This document shows, piece by piece, positions 18,501-26,583 of a stretch of DNA of 64,000 nucleotides. Each line of letters begins with the position of its first letter. Position 1 is the stretch's first letter. Origin of the DNA: Pontibacter mucosus (GTDB taxonomy: Bacteria > Bacteroidota > Bacteroidia > Cytophagales > Hymenobacteraceae); assembly GCF_003054055.1 (NCBI RefSeq), contig NZ_QBKI01000001.1:248001-312000 (forward strand), in the 5' to 3' direction. The notes under the pieces were generated by a model. That model saw only the letters and a program-made list of their open reading frames with translations, was not told where the DNA came from and searched no databases. The translations under genes were made by a program, and so were the position numbers.

Positions 18501-18937
18501 TTGTTCAGGTCCACCCAGTAGCCCATCTGCTCGGTCAGGGTGTCCCACTGGTTTTTAAAACGCATCACCGTTTCGCGGCAGCGCTGGTTATACTCCTCTA
18601 CCGAGATGGTCTTGCCGATATCCTCTTTCGTGATGCCCAGTTCTTTTTCTACCTGCAGCTCCACAGGCAGGCCGTGGGTATCCCATCCGCCTTTGCGGTT
18701 TACCTGAAAGCCTTTGATGGTTTTGTAGCGGCAGAAAATATCCTTTACGGCGCGGGCCATTACGTGGTGAATACCCGGCGTACCGTTGGCTGATGGTGGG
18801 CCCTCGTAGAACACGTAAGGCGCATTGCCCTCACGTGTGGCCACCGATTTCTCAAAGATGTTGTGCTGCTTCCAAAACGACAGCACCTCCTCGCCTACTT
18901 TGGCGTAATTAAGGTTCTTATACTCGTTGTACTTCAC
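15584..18937 (-). CDS. ileS: Isoleucyl-tRNA synthetase
   Basis: The 1117-residue class I synthetase charges tRNA-Ile with isoleucine. The HIGH-type motif is GIHH near residues 55-58, in the context GPPSANGTPGIHH; WDTHGLPVE follows, and the KMSKR loop is near residues 657-661. A CP1 editing domain lies between. The C-terminal part carries a DUF5915-type region (VKKIKPNFKKLGQVFGPK) instead of the zinc finger of E. coli IleRS, placing it with the eukaryote-like (type 2) enzymes. That class is often insensitive to mupirocin, which is an inference here. The gene stands alone, with its own terminator and 0.76 kb of upstream non-coding DNA. Confidence 0.96.
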   Translation of the reverse strand: MKYNEYKNLNYAKVGEEVLSFWKQHNIFEKSVATREGNAPYVFYEGPPSANGTPGIHHVMARAVKDIFCRYKTIKGFQVNRKGGWDTHGLPVELQVEKELGITKEDIGKTISVEEYNQRCRETVMRFKNQWDTLTEQMGYWVDLNNPYITFEDEYIESCWALLKRLYDKGYLYKGYTIQPFSPAAGTGLSSHELNQPGCYKMVKDTTVVAQFEVKKITRNMFLFESEEEKVYFLAWTTTPWTLPANTALAVGKYIKYVKVRTYNQYTYEPISVILAKDLVNRYFNPKAADVPLTEYSSGDKLIPYKVVEEFDGADLAGVEFHQLMPYVQPDKPAFRVIIGDYVTTEDGTGIVHISPTFGADDARVAAQNDIPALLVLDENGKPSPIVDRQGRFVKEITDFAGMYVKNYAKEDESSPEYRPTDVKIAIKLKEEGKAFKVEKYEHTYPHCWRTDMPVLYYPLDSWFIKTTAVKDRLIELNKTINWKPESTGTGRFGNWLENLVDWNLSRSRYWGTPLPIWRTEGGEEEICIGSIAQLNEEIEKAVRAGVMDASVEVKELHRPYVDNIVLVSDSGKPMYREPDLIDVWFDSGAMPYAQWHYPIENKEIFEQNFPADFIAEGVDQTRGWFFTLHALAVMLEDSVAYKNVIANGLVLDKNGNKMSKRLGNAIDPFEMIGTYGPDAVRWYMISNAPPWDNLKFNPDGVVETQRRFFGTLQNTYSFFALYANLDNFTYAEADVPMAQRTESDRWVISKLNTLVQDVDAYYADYDPTRAARAIQDFVVDDLSNWYVRLNRKRFWKGEYNTDKIAAYQTLYTCLETIAILAAPIAPFYTEQLYRDLNAVSNRHQEESVHLAYYPEVNHEDIDKDLEERMQLAQTISSLVHSLRKKEMIKVRQPLQRILIPVLNPKMRQQVEAVADLIMSEVNVKAIEYIDDTSGILVKKIKPNFKKLGQVFGPKMKLVAAAVQQMDQKDIAELEREGGFKVMLSEDESAVLTPEDVEISSEDIPGWLVASEGKLTVALDITITEELKQEGIARDLVNRIQNLRKDANLEVQDKIHIALQESAPEVNAAVANYGAYIRTETQALSLELVPQLASATILDIDEYQVPIQIQTEERATI

Positions 18938-19698
18938 CGTCTACAGGTTTTATGTCTTCCTCAAGCGTTATTTCTGTTTCTTGCTCTGCTGCCTTCAATG
19001 GCTTGTTATAGCCCCTTATAGCTTCTAAAACCACGGGTAGCAAGATGGCAATTTAATCAGGATTGGGCAGATTTCAATTAGGAAAACCAGCTTCCACTGC
19101 TATCCAACACGCTGATTCTGCTTTGGTTTGGTAAAGGTACAGATTTTTTGCGGCTCCCGGAGTCTGCAAACGCATAAAGCTGCATGTTTTCAGGCGATCT
19201 AAGTCCCTATGGTTCTGCAAGCTCTGACTGGAACCTTACTTTATTGCTCGTTCCATATACTTGATTTCCTGCTGTGGATAAAAGAAGTAAAATCTTCCTT
19301 TTTTATACTTCCAGGCCAGATTCCATACTTGTTTTTCACAGCTGCTCCCTTTGCAAGTATAAATGTGAGGCTTCAGCCAGGCACTGTGTATTTTCTCCTC
19401 TTGATTACATTCCACAGATGTGTATAACTCCTCCCATTTTTTTCTTACACACGCTAAGCACTCTTTTCTCCCCCTTGATTACACATGCAACTGTGTAGAA
19501 AACTCGAATTTATACTTTACATAACTTTTACACTTCAAGACACTTTTAAAATCGCTTCTGACTCCACTCTATACTTCGGTTTAGTCAAAGTATAAGAAAC
19601 GGCGCCGGATACCTTAAAAGAAATCGCCCCAATACAAGCTATGTATGGGGCGATGAACCTTGTCCCTACAGAGGGAATTTTTTATGTTATCTCGAGCT
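18938..19698. other. AT-rich non-coding region with two perfect DnaA-box 9-mers
   Basis: No reading frame looks real in this 0.76 kb. It includes TGTGGATAA at 19273-19281 and TGTGTATAA at 19419-19427 (both perfect DnaA-box forms), six TATACTT/AAGTATA motifs between 19255 and 19593, and the csbD terminator. It contains the ileS promoter region and may contain more. Confidence 0.6.
19623..19654 (-). terminator. Terminator of the CsbD-like gene
   Basis: ATCGCCCC pairs with GGGGCGAT, extended inward by ATAC/GTAT past one unpaired base, with a T-rich tail in the leftward direction. It lies 45 bp beyond the csbD-like stop. Confidence 0.75.
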
Positions 19699-19890
19699 TT
19701 AGAGACGGTCTATCCACTCTTTTAGCTCGTGCTTTCCTTTGCCGATCTTTTGCTGAAGCCTGCCCAGCCACTCATCCTGTTTTCCTTCTTCGTAGGTCAG
19801 GTCGTCATCGGTCAGGTCGCCATACTCTTTTTTGATCTTGCCCTTCAGCTCATTCCAGTTGCCGCGGGCTCTATATTCTTCTTCTCTCAT
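19699..19890 (-). CDS. CsbD family stress-response protein
   Basis: This 63-residue acidic/basic helical protein has the CsbD pattern: an N-terminal [16 protein letters not shown], the central [19 protein letters not shown] and a C-terminal amphipathic helix. CsbD proteins are small cytoplasmic proteins induced under general stress in many bacteria; their molecular role is unknown. It is a single-gene unit, with motif-rich sequence upstream and its own terminator downstream. Confidence 0.88.
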   Translation of the reverse strand: MREEEYRARGNWNELKGKIKKEYGDLTDDDLTYEEGKQDEWLGRLQQKIGKGKHELKEWIDRL

Positions 19891-19989
19891 TTTTCTATAC
19901 TTGTTTATAGTTGATTATACTTTTATAAACGGTCTTGTAAATAAAAGAGTTAGGCAACGGTTGGCTTTTCATCGTTTTGGTGGGGCATG

Positions 19990-20026
19990 AAAAAAGCCGG
20001 AAGCGCTGCTGCACCCCGGCTTTTTT
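19990..20026 (-). terminator. Terminator of glyS
   Basis: AAAAAGCCGG pairs with CCGGCTTTTT around a 15-base loop. Three TATACTT motifs follow in tandem at about 20026-20046, between the hairpin and the glyS stop. Confidence 0.82.
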
Positions 20027-20043
20027 ATACTTATACTTTATAC

Positions 20044-21546
20044 TTAGGCCAGCTTCTGGAGAATGGTCTTGAAGCTAACGGCTTTGTCGATGTGGCTCTT
20101 CAGCTCGCTGATAGGCATGCGTACCTGCTCGCGCGTGTCGCGGTCGCGTACGGTCACGGTGTTGTCCTCCAGCGTCTGGTGGTCTACGGCAATACAGAAT
20201 GGCGTACCGATCAGGTCCTGGCGGGTATAGCGCTTGCCGATGCTGTCGCGGTCTTCGTAGATCAGGCTGAAATCAAACTTCAAGTCGTTGTAGATCTCTG
20301 TGGCTTTCTCCGGCAGGCCGTCTTTCTTGGTCAGCGGAAGGATGGCGGCTTTTACAGGGGCCAGCGCCGGGTGCAGCTTCAGGAAAGTACGGCTCTTGGT
20401 GCTATCGCCCTCCGTGATTTCCTCTTCGGTGTAGGCGCTGCAGAGCACCATCAGGAACAGGCGGTCGGCGCCTACGGATGTTTCCACCACGTAAGGCACG
20501 TAGTTACCATAAGGCTTGCCCTCCTCGTTCAGGTCGTTGTCGAAGTACTGCAGCTTTTTGCGGCTCAGCTCCTGGTGCTGTGTCAGGTCGAAGTCGGTGC
20601 GGGAGTGGATACCCTCTACTTCTTTAAAACCAAACGGAAATTCGAACTCAATGTCCAGGGCGGCGTTGGCGTAGTGGGCCAGTTTCTCGTGGTTGTGGAA
20701 ACGCAGCTTGTCGGTTGGCACACCGATGGCCTCGTGCCACTGGCGGCGCGTGTCTCTCCACTTCTCGTACCACTCCATCTCGGTGCCAGGGCGCACGAAA
20801 AACTGCATCTCCATCTGCTCGAACTCGCGCATGCGGAAGATGAACTGGCGCGCAACGATCTCGTTACGGAAAGCTTTACCGATCTGGGCGATACCGAATG
20901 GCACTTTCATGCGGCCGGTCTTCTGCACGTTCAGGAAGTTCACGAAGATACCCTGGGCTGTTTCGGGGCGCAGGTAAATCGTGCTCGCATCCTCGGCCAC
21001 GGAGCCCACCTGGGTAGAGAACATCAGGTTAAACTGACGCACCTCGGTCCAGTTGGTGGTGCCGGAAACCGGGCATTTGATATTTTCTTTGATGATAAGC
21101 TCGCGCACGCCGTCCAGATCCTCGGCTCCGAGCAGCTTGCCCATTTCTACCAGAAGCTCGCTGGCTTTCTCGTAGTGGCCGTCTTTCTCGTACTGGGCGG
21201 CTTTCTCTTCTATCAGCACATCGGCGCGGTAGCGTTTCTTCGAGTCCTTGTTGTCAATCATCGGGTCGTTGAAACTGTCCACGTGGCCGGAGGCTTTCCA
21301 AACCAGCGGGTGCATGAAGATGGACGCGTCCAGGCCAACCACGTTCTGGTTGAGCTGCGTCATACTTTTCCACCACAGTTGCTTGATGTTATTTTTCAGC
21401 TCCACGCCCATCTGGCCGTAGTCGTACACGGCTTGCAGGCCATCATAGATCTCGCTGGAGGGGAAGATGAAACCATACTCCTTCGCGTGCGAGATAATAT
21501 CTTTCAGCTGAGCGTTTTCTACAGGTGTTTTTTCTTGTGTCGCCAT
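20044..21546 (-). CDS. glyS: Glycyl-tRNA synthetase, class II dimeric type
   Basis: This 500-residue single-chain enzyme attaches glycine to tRNA-Gly. Typical segments are IISHAKEYGFIFPSSEIY at the N-terminus, the motif 2 region (RPETAQGIFVNF, then IGKAFRNEI), the motif 3-like GADRLFLMVL and a C-terminal anticodon-binding domain starting at APVKAAILPL. Its length matches the eukaryote-like dimeric form rather than the alpha2-beta2 GlyQS type. The 21551-21558 sequence reads TATATTTG on the coding strand, a -7-like box only 5 bp from the ATG, so a very short leader is possible. Confidence 0.96.
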   Translation of the reverse strand: MATQEKTPVENAQLKDIISHAKEYGFIFPSSEIYDGLQAVYDYGQMGVELKNNIKQLWWKSMTQLNQNVVGLDASIFMHPLVWKASGHVDSFNDPMIDNKDSKKRYRADVLIEEKAAQYEKDGHYEKASELLVEMGKLLGAEDLDGVRELIIKENIKCPVSGTTNWTEVRQFNLMFSTQVGSVAEDASTIYLRPETAQGIFVNFLNVQKTGRMKVPFGIAQIGKAFRNEIVARQFIFRMREFEQMEMQFFVRPGTEMEWYEKWRDTRRQWHEAIGVPTDKLRFHNHEKLAHYANAALDIEFEFPFGFKEVEGIHSRTDFDLTQHQELSRKKLQYFDNDLNEEGKPYGNYVPYVVETSVGADRLFLMVLCSAYTEEEITEGDSTKSRTFLKLHPALAPVKAAILPLTKKDGLPEKATEIYNDLKFDFSLIYEDRDSIGKRYTRQDLIGTPFCIAVDHQTLEDNTVTVRDRDTREQVRMPISELKSHIDKAVSFKTILQKLA

Positions 21547-21688
21547 AGCGCAAATATAGCTTTTAGTGTGTGATAATACTATTTGCCTGCCTATACTTTT
21601 AACCGCGTACCGCTCCCCCTTCCGCGCTGCTGCCCCCTATGTCTGCCTGTTCGTACTTTCTGGTTGGGCTCTCCCCTTCCGCCTGCGT

Positions 21689-21729
21689 GTTAACAATTTG
21701 TTAACATTGAGCAATAAAACTTAACATTG
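21689..21729. promoter_or_regulatory. Palindrome plus direct repeats upstream of PiT-like gene
   Basis: GTTAACAATTTGTTAAC at 21689-21705 is a perfect 17-base palindrome. TTAACATTG occurs at 21701-21709 and again at 21721-21729, exactly 20 bp (two helical turns) apart. This arrangement looks like an operator upstream of the transporter gene. Confidence 0.5.
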
Positions 21730-21737
21730 GTATAACC

Positions 21738-21745
21738 TACCTTTG
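21738..21745 (+). promoter_or_regulatory. Candidate -7 box TACCTTTG
   Basis: This is a perfect TAnnTTTG box 33 bp before the PiT-like start, directly downstream of the repeated TTAACATTG sites. The -33 element is not clear. Confidence 0.45.
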
Positions 21746-21777
21746 CACCGTTTTTATTTCTCACTCATACTTAAAAG

Positions 21778-22914
21778 ATGGCTAAGACTAAGAAAAAGCC
21801 AAGCCCCGTAGTGCTCGCCAAGCCGCACAAGTTCACAAAGCGTTACAGTCTGGCGGATGTTCTGCTACGTAAAGAAAAGAAGTTTTTATACTTCATTGCC
21901 TTCTCCCTGATTGCAGCAGGCCTGCTCTATCCCTATCCTTCCATTGCCATGTGGGTAGGCTTTGCCTTTGCTGGGTACTCTGCCATTGCTAACGACAGTA
22001 TCCAGACAATAGGTACATTCATTGGCTCTAACGAAGATAAGAAATGGTACTGGCAATGGCTGTTTATGGGCCTTATCTTCGTGTTCACGGTTACCTACAG
22101 TTGGGTTGTTTTTGAAGGCGATGTTTCTTACCAGCGCCTTGCCACCCCGGGCCTGGATAAAACACCAACCAATTTTGTATACCTGCAGCTGGCCTCCCCA
22201 ATCATCCTGCTGCTCCTGACAAGGTTCCGTATTCCGGTTTCCACCACGTTCATGCTGCTCAGCGTCTTCACGGCCACCTCGGGCACCATCCTGAGCATGA
22301 TAAACAAAAGTGTGGCCGGTTACTTCGTCGCCTTTTTCTCAGCTTTGGTTATTTACCTGGTCCTTACCAAGGTCATCAAACGGTTTATCAAAGGGGAGGC
22401 ACACGTATCCTGGACGGTTGCCCAGTGGGTAATCAGTGGCTTTCTTTGGTACACGTGGCTGGCGCAGGACCTGGCCAACATCGCGGTATACTTGCCACGC
22501 CAGCTAAACATTTACGAATTCCTCGTCTTCACAGGGTTTATCTTCTTTGGCCTTGGCTTCCTTTTCTATAAGAAGGGCGACAAAATCCAGAACATCATCA
22601 ACGAGAAGTCGGAGGTGCGCGATGTGCGCAGTGCCACCATTATCGACCTTGTGTATGCCATCATCCTATACTTCTTCAAGGAGGTGAACAACATCCCGAT
22701 GAGCACGACCTGGGTTTTCGTTGGTCTTCTGGCCGGCCGCGAGCTCGGTATGCGCCTGCGCGCCCACGACTCTTCTATTAAGTTTGCCAAGACGTTTAAC
22801 CTGATTGGTAAGGATATCCTCTCTGTTGCCATCGGCCTTATCATCTCGGTTATACTTGCCATCGCCATCAACCCGGTTATACAGCAGGAGCTCCTTAACT
22901 TCTTTTTTGAGTAG
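21778..22914 (+). CDS. PiT-like (Pho-4 family) inorganic phosphate transporter homologue
   Basis: The 378-residue membrane protein shows the two inverted PiT signatures: GYSAIANDSIQTIGTFIG early and VNNIPMSTTWVFVGLLAGREL late, each around a conserved Asn-Asp/Asn-Asn. A charged N-terminal tail precedes about ten membrane spans. PiT proteins move phosphate with H+ or Na+ across the inner membrane; this shorter Bacteroidota branch is less studied, so substrate is inferred. It is one of few rightward genes in the left half and has its own promoter region and terminator. Four TATACTT copies fall in the gene, including in GTT-ATA-CTT-GCC. Confidence 0.8.
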   Translation: MAKTKKKPSPVVLAKPHKFTKRYSLADVLLRKEKKFLYFIAFSLIAAGLLYPYPSIAMWVGFAFAGYSAIANDSIQTIGTFIGSNEDKKWYWQWLFMGLIFVFTVTYSWVVFEGDVSYQRLATPGLDKTPTNFVYLQLASPIILLLLTRFRIPVSTTFMLLSVFTATSGTILSMINKSVAGYFVAFFSALVIYLVLTKVIKRFIKGEAHVSWTVAQWVISGFLWYTWLAQDLANIAVYLPRQLNIYEFLVFTGFIFFGLGFLFYKKGDKIQNIINEKSEVRDVRSATIIDLVYAIILYFFKEVNNIPMSTTWVFVGLLAGRELGMRLRAHDSSIKFAKTFNLIGKDILSVAIGLIISVILAIAINPVIQQELLNFFFE

Positions 22915-22932
22915 GCTTCGGTTTACTGCCTT

Positions 22933-22961
22933 AAAAGCCCGGTCTAGGCCGGGCTTTTTTT
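22933..22961 (+). terminator. Terminator of the PiT-like gene
   Basis: AAAAGCCCGG pairs with CCGGGCTTTT and is followed by a T-run; it starts 19 bp after the stop codon. Confidence 0.88.
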
Positions 22962-23078
22962 ATGTGCGGGGGCTGTAGATTTCAGCGATTCGCGTACCTA
23001 AAAATTCCTCCATACTTGCTGCAAAGCCACATTTGCGTATACTTATCCACGCGGGCATTTATACTTTGTGGTTCATAA

Positions 23079-23113
23079 AAAAGCCCCGGCTATAAAGTAT
23101 AGCCGGGGCTTTC
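23079..23113. terminator. Terminator whose loop is the AAGTATA motif
   Basis: A perfect 13-bp stem, AGCCCCGGCTATA with its complement, closes a 3-base AAG loop, so the AAGTATA heptamer (23095-23101) spans loop and stem. It is downstream of the leftward 23141-23605 gene. Confidence 0.88.
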
Positions 23114-23140
23114 CTGAATGAATTTATACTCTTGTCTGGC

Positions 23141-23605
23141 TTATTTCTCAGGCCAAATCACTTCCAGGTCATCGTTAATGAACACGCCGAAATTTATGGC
23201 GATCAGCTGATCCTCGTCAAAGTATAAATCGATCATCTCTTTCTCGAAGGAGAGGCGGTTCTCGCCTGTTTCGGTTTCATCCTCCTCGTAGTTGGTGATG
23301 TCGTGGTCGGCGAAGAGGCGGATGATCTGGTCGCGGCTCATTTCAAACACGCGCTCCCCGAAAATCTGCACTTCGCGGTTGGCGGTCTCGATGCAGCTGA
23401 GGCGGTAATCGTCCTCTTTGTCGAAGTATAAGGAGTAGCCCTCCTCCCAGTAGTTCCAGGCCTGATGCTCGAACTCATCCTCCTCATCAGACTCTTCAAC
23501 CTCCTCCGGTTCGCCAATCAATTCCTCAACTTCGTCCATTGTCAGGCCAAACTTGATCTTACCAAGCCCCTTGCCTAACCTGATGTCTTTATTGATCATG
23601 TTCAA
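23141..23605 (-). CDS. Hypothetical acidic protein with SmpA/BamE-like N-terminus
   Basis: I cannot name a function for this 154-residue protein. It opens with DIRLGKGLGKIKFGLTMDEVEELIGEPEE, shortened here to its key part GLTMDEVEELIGEP, which is the turn-helix pattern seen in BamE/SmpA-like and similar small domains. A very acidic linker (EESDEEDEFE) follows, then a beta-rich region (YSLYFDKEDDYRLSCIE) and a C-terminal DLYFDEDQLIAINFG. No signal peptide is visible, so it is probably cytoplasmic. A TATCTTTG -7-like box lies at 23625-23632 on its strand. Confidence 0.7.
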   Translation of the reverse strand: MNMINKDIRLGKGLGKIKFGLTMDEVEELIGEPEEVEESDEEDEFEHQAWNYWEEGYSLYFDKEDDYRLSCIETANREVQIFGERVFEMSRDQIIRLFADHDITNYEEDETETGENRLSFEKEMIDLYFDEDQLIAINFGVFINDDLEVIWPEK

Positions 23606-23624
23606 TTAAGTGATTTTATATTTG

Positions 23625-23632
23625 CAAAGATA
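23625..23632 (-). promoter_or_regulatory. Candidate -7 box TATCTTTG
   Basis: TAnnTTTG on the coding strand, 20-27 bp upstream of the ATG at 23605. Confidence 0.4.
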
Positions 23633-23662
23633 CGGTTTTTACCTTCTGTAAGGTTTTTCTTT

Positions 23663-24030
23663 TTATTTTGATACTGCGTCTTGGTGCAGGATCCTAAAGC
23701 TGTAAGTATAAACTTTGGCGTCTTTGTAGAGCTTCAGGTACGTAGCGTATGCCGGTTTGCTGATGCTGTCGCCCCTGGTGGCAAATGCTGAAAACCGCTC
23801 TTTTTGGTTACCAGATACGGGTTTCGGGATAAACATATATTTTGCCTCGCTGTTCTCCACCTCAAAGTATACTGCTCCTACGTTTGAAGATAGATAGGTT
23901 ATTTTACCGTTGATAGCAGAAGTATAGAATAGCTCCGAATCCTGCCTCCCCCTTTCCTTTACAGAGTTTTGGTACCAAGCATGAACATAAAAACCAGCAG
24001 CACAGCGGCCACAAGGTAGGGCTTCTTCAT
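23663..24030 (-). pseudogene. Small exported/membrane protein gene with apparent frameshift
   Basis: An ATG at 24030 overlaps the stop of the upstream DUF4385 gene as ATGA, the usual coupled start. It reads MKKPYLVAAVLLVFMFML, an excellent membrane or signal segment, but hits TAA at 23959-23961. The -1 frame then continues without a stop from about SVKERGRQDSELFYTS to 23663, giving a plausible exported domain (ITYLSSNVGAVYFEVEN, then TYLKLYKDAKVYTYSF). A one-base loss between about 23962 and 24010 (4- and 5-base A and T runs are present) would explain it. Mutation, sequencing error and programmed frameshift remain possible. The longer alternative frame to 24049 has an implausible N-terminus. 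Confidence 0.65.
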
Positions 24031-24536
24031 ACTTTATACGTTGCCTCAAACGCGGCTTTCATGCTTTTATACTTTTCATGCTGCCTGGCCTGCTCCCATT
24101 TCTCCTTAAATATGGCTGCGGACGCTGCTTTTACGGGATCGGGGTCCAGGGGTAGTTGCGGGCGCCCGTGTGCCCCGCTCTGGCCTTTCTTGTCGTCGGG
24201 CACGGCCCCTTTATACTTCTGGCCGCTGCGGTGGTTGGCATAGCGCCGGCTGCGGGTGTAGCCCATCTGCAGAAACTTCCGGGCCATGTCCGCCCCCACA
24301 AAGTCGTCTTGCTGCAGGTACTCCAGAAACAAGGTATAAATTTTCTCGCTCGACTCGCGGGCCACCTCGGGGGTTTTAAACCGCCAGTAAGGCAGTATCT
24401 CCGATTTGTAAGGCTCTACCAGCAGCACGCCCTGCTCGCCCTTGCCCACCCGGTACAATTCCGGCTGCTGCCGGAAATCTATACTTTTAAAGTCGAGGCC
24501 GTAGTTAAATGATTCCTTCTTCCCTGTCGGAGCCAT
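24027..24536 (-). CDS. DUF4385 domain protein
   Basis: The 169-residue protein matches DUF4385 closely: NYGLDFKSIDFRQQPELYR at the N-terminus (key part LDFKSIDFR), VGKGEQGVLLVEPYKSEI, the ARKFLQMGYTRSRRYANH helix and the KKGQSGAHGR loop. The family is widespread in bacteria and of unknown function; the conserved basic loop suggests nucleic-acid or phosphate contact, which is only a guess. Its ATG lies 32 bp inside the end of the antiporter gene, and its stop overlaps the next start (ATGA), so the three genes are translationally linked. Confidence 0.85.
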   Translation of the reverse strand: MAPTGKKESFNYGLDFKSIDFRQQPELYRVGKGEQGVLLVEPYKSEILPYWRFKTPEVARESSEKIYTLFLEYLQQDDFVGADMARKFLQMGYTRSRRYANHRSGQKYKGAVPDDKKGQSGAHGRPQLPLDPDPVKAASAAIFKEKWEQARQHEKYKSMKAAFEATYKV

Positions 24537-26583
24537 AAAGCGCGGGTATTCCGGTTACCGGGTTCTCTTCGACAAACGGATACTGCTCCGGGTAGATAAT
24601 GATAAAGCTGTTATCCTTGTAATTTTTGGCAAGTATACGCGGCACGTTGTCCATGTTACTGCTGTAGGAGATCGTTTCCATGCGGGCTGATATCACGATT
24701 ACCATGTCATCCGGGCTCAGCTCGCTGTGCATTCCGTCAAACTCCCTGAAGTTCTTATAGGGCAGGTATTCCGCATCGATGGCTGGCTTGGTTTGCTGCA
24801 CCGCCTGCTTCAGGGTCTCCACCGTGCTCTCATGGTTTCTGAACACTACCCTGGCCCCGAGTTGCTGGGCCAATATCTTAATTGCCCTAATCCATCTCAG
24901 GAATCCCCTCTCCAGTTCTGCGTTATTAGGTACCACCACCACCAGGCGGCTCGTGGTATTTATCGGTTTGATGATTTTACATACCAGGATCATCTGCTCG
25001 GTGTTCTCCAGCAGGTTATCCAGCACCGTTCCGAAGATGCGGCCGCTGGTCGTGATCTTCGCGTTCCAGCCTATAATCACTTCTGTGATCATCAGTTCTT
25101 TGATGGCGCGCAGTATGCCGCTGGCGATATTAATGTCTATTTTGGCTACCAGCTGTACGTCGCTGTCGGTGGCGGAAGCATGCTTTATAGCCTCCTGCAG
25201 CATTTTGTTCTTCTTGTAGATTTCCTCCTCGGCGCGCTCATCGTCTATCACCACAGCCAGTGGGTAGATGGGCTCGTTGTAGTCCGGGTTCTTCATCATG
25301 ATGGCCAGGTCCACCAGGCTTTCGATGTTCTTCGGGTTGGCGATTGGCACCAGTATTCTGTCCGGCTTTTGGCTCAGGTCCGGTTTCTTCTGGCTCTCCA
25401 CTATTGCCAGCGCCCTGCCCGATTTCTCCGTTACAAAGGAGCTCACCAAACACGTAACCAGGATAAGTACAATCGTGCCGTTCAGGGCCTCTTCGTTTAT
25501 CATGCCCAGGTTATAGCCCACCAGTATCACCGCCAAGGTAGCTGCAGCGTGCGCGCTGCTCAGGCCAAAGATCAGGTTCCGCTGGATGCTGGTGTAACCA
25601 TAAATCTTCTGCGTTGCCCAGGCTGCCAGGTACTTTGTTGTCAGGGCCACCACTACGATGGTGCCTGCAATAATCAGTGCCTCCGGCCCCCTCAGCAGCA
25701 CCCTTACATCCACCAGCATGCCCACGCTTATCAGGAAGAACGGGATGAACAGGTTGTTGCCCACAAACTCGATGCGGTTCATCAGCGGCGAGGTGTGCGG
25801 GATAAGCTGGTTTAGCGCCAGCCCCGCCAGGAACGCACCAATGATTGCCTCCACGCCCGCCAGCTCCGCTAAAAAGGCCGCCGCAAATACCATCGTCAGC
25901 ACAAAGATGTAGTGGGCTCCTTTCTCACTCTCCAGCTGCTTGAAAAACCACTTGGCTATGATGGGGAATATGTAGGTGACAATGGCCGTAAAAATGGCCA
26001 GCGAGATACTCAGCCTGATCCAATACGCCATATCCAGATCGCCTTCCGCAGAACCTGCCACCACCGCCAGCACCAGCAGTACCGCCGTGTCTGTGATAAT
26101 GGTGCCGCCAATGGTTACCGTCACCGCCTCGTTTTTACTAATGCCCAGCTTGCTGGCTATAGGGTAGGCGATGAGGGTATGAGTGGAGAACATACTTGAC
26201 AGCAGTATGGCCGGGGCTAAATCGTAATTAAAGATGTAGTAAAATATGGCAGTGCCTACGGTTATGGGTATTAAAAAGGTGAGAGCTCCGAAGCCAAGAC
26301 TTTTGTTCTTGTTCTTCTTGAACTCGATCATATCGACCTCCAGCCCCGCCAGGAACATGATGTAGAGCAGGCCCACCGTTCCGAACAGTTCAATGCTGGC
26401 GTCTCTTTCCAGTATACCAAATCCATAGGGTCCGATGATCACCCCCGCCAGAATCATCCCCACTATGCCCGGTATCTTGAACTTGTTTAGAACAATGGGC
26501 GCGATCAGGATGATGAGTAGTACGAGCGTGAAGATGAGCACCGGTGCCTCGAACGGGAGTGTCAGGTCAATTTTTAAAAGCAT
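24505..26583 (-). CDS. CPA2-family cation:proton antiporter with C-terminal USP-like region
   Basis: The 692-residue protein has an N-terminal Na+/H+ exchanger domain of about 12 spans (residues 15-385), including GMILAGVIIGPYGFG and the conserved core AELAGVEAIIGAFLAGLAL. A cytoplasmic half of about 300 residues follows, with universal-stress-protein-like segments (RILVPIANPKN, and RLVVVVPNNAELE). This architecture is shared by Kef-like and NhaS-type exchangers of Bacteroidota, which use the proton gradient to expel Na+ or K+. The ion is not shown by the sequence. It leads a small operon with DUF4385 and the frameshifted gene. Confidence 0.9.
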   Translation of the reverse strand: MLLKIDLTLPFEAPVLIFTLVLLIILIAPIVLNKFKIPGIVGMILAGVIIGPYGFGILERDASIELFGTVGLLYIMFLAGLEVDMIEFKKNKNKSLGFGALTFLIPITVGTAIFYYIFNYDLAPAILLSSMFSTHTLIAYPIASKLGISKNEAVTVTIGGTIITDTAVLLVLAVVAGSAEGDLDMAYWIRLSISLAIFTAIVTYIFPIIAKWFFKQLESEKGAHYIFVLTMVFAAAFLAELAGVEAIIGAFLAGLALNQLIPHTSPLMNRIEFVGNNLFIPFFLISVGMLVDVRVLLRGPEALIIAGTIVVVALTTKYLAAWATQKIYGYTSIQRNLIFGLSSAHAAATLAVILVGYNLGMINEEALNGTIVLILVTCLVSSFVTEKSGRALAIVESQKKPDLSQKPDRILVPIANPKNIESLVDLAIMMKNPDYNEPIYPLAVVIDDERAEEEIYKKNKMLQEAIKHASATDSDVQLVAKIDINIASGILRAIKELMITEVIIGWNAKITTSGRIFGTVLDNLLENTEQMILVCKIIKPINTTSRLVVVVPNNAELERGFLRWIRAIKILAQQLGARVVFRNHESTVETLKQAVQQTKPAIDAEYLPYKNFREFDGMHSELSPDDMVIVISARMETISYSSNMDNVPRILAKNYKDNSFIIIYPEQYPFVEENPVTGIPALYGSDREEGII

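Noticed and set aside
19987-21573. 528-codon rightward open frame opposite glyS
   Set aside because: Shadow of glyS; composition is that of antisense GC-rich coding DNA.
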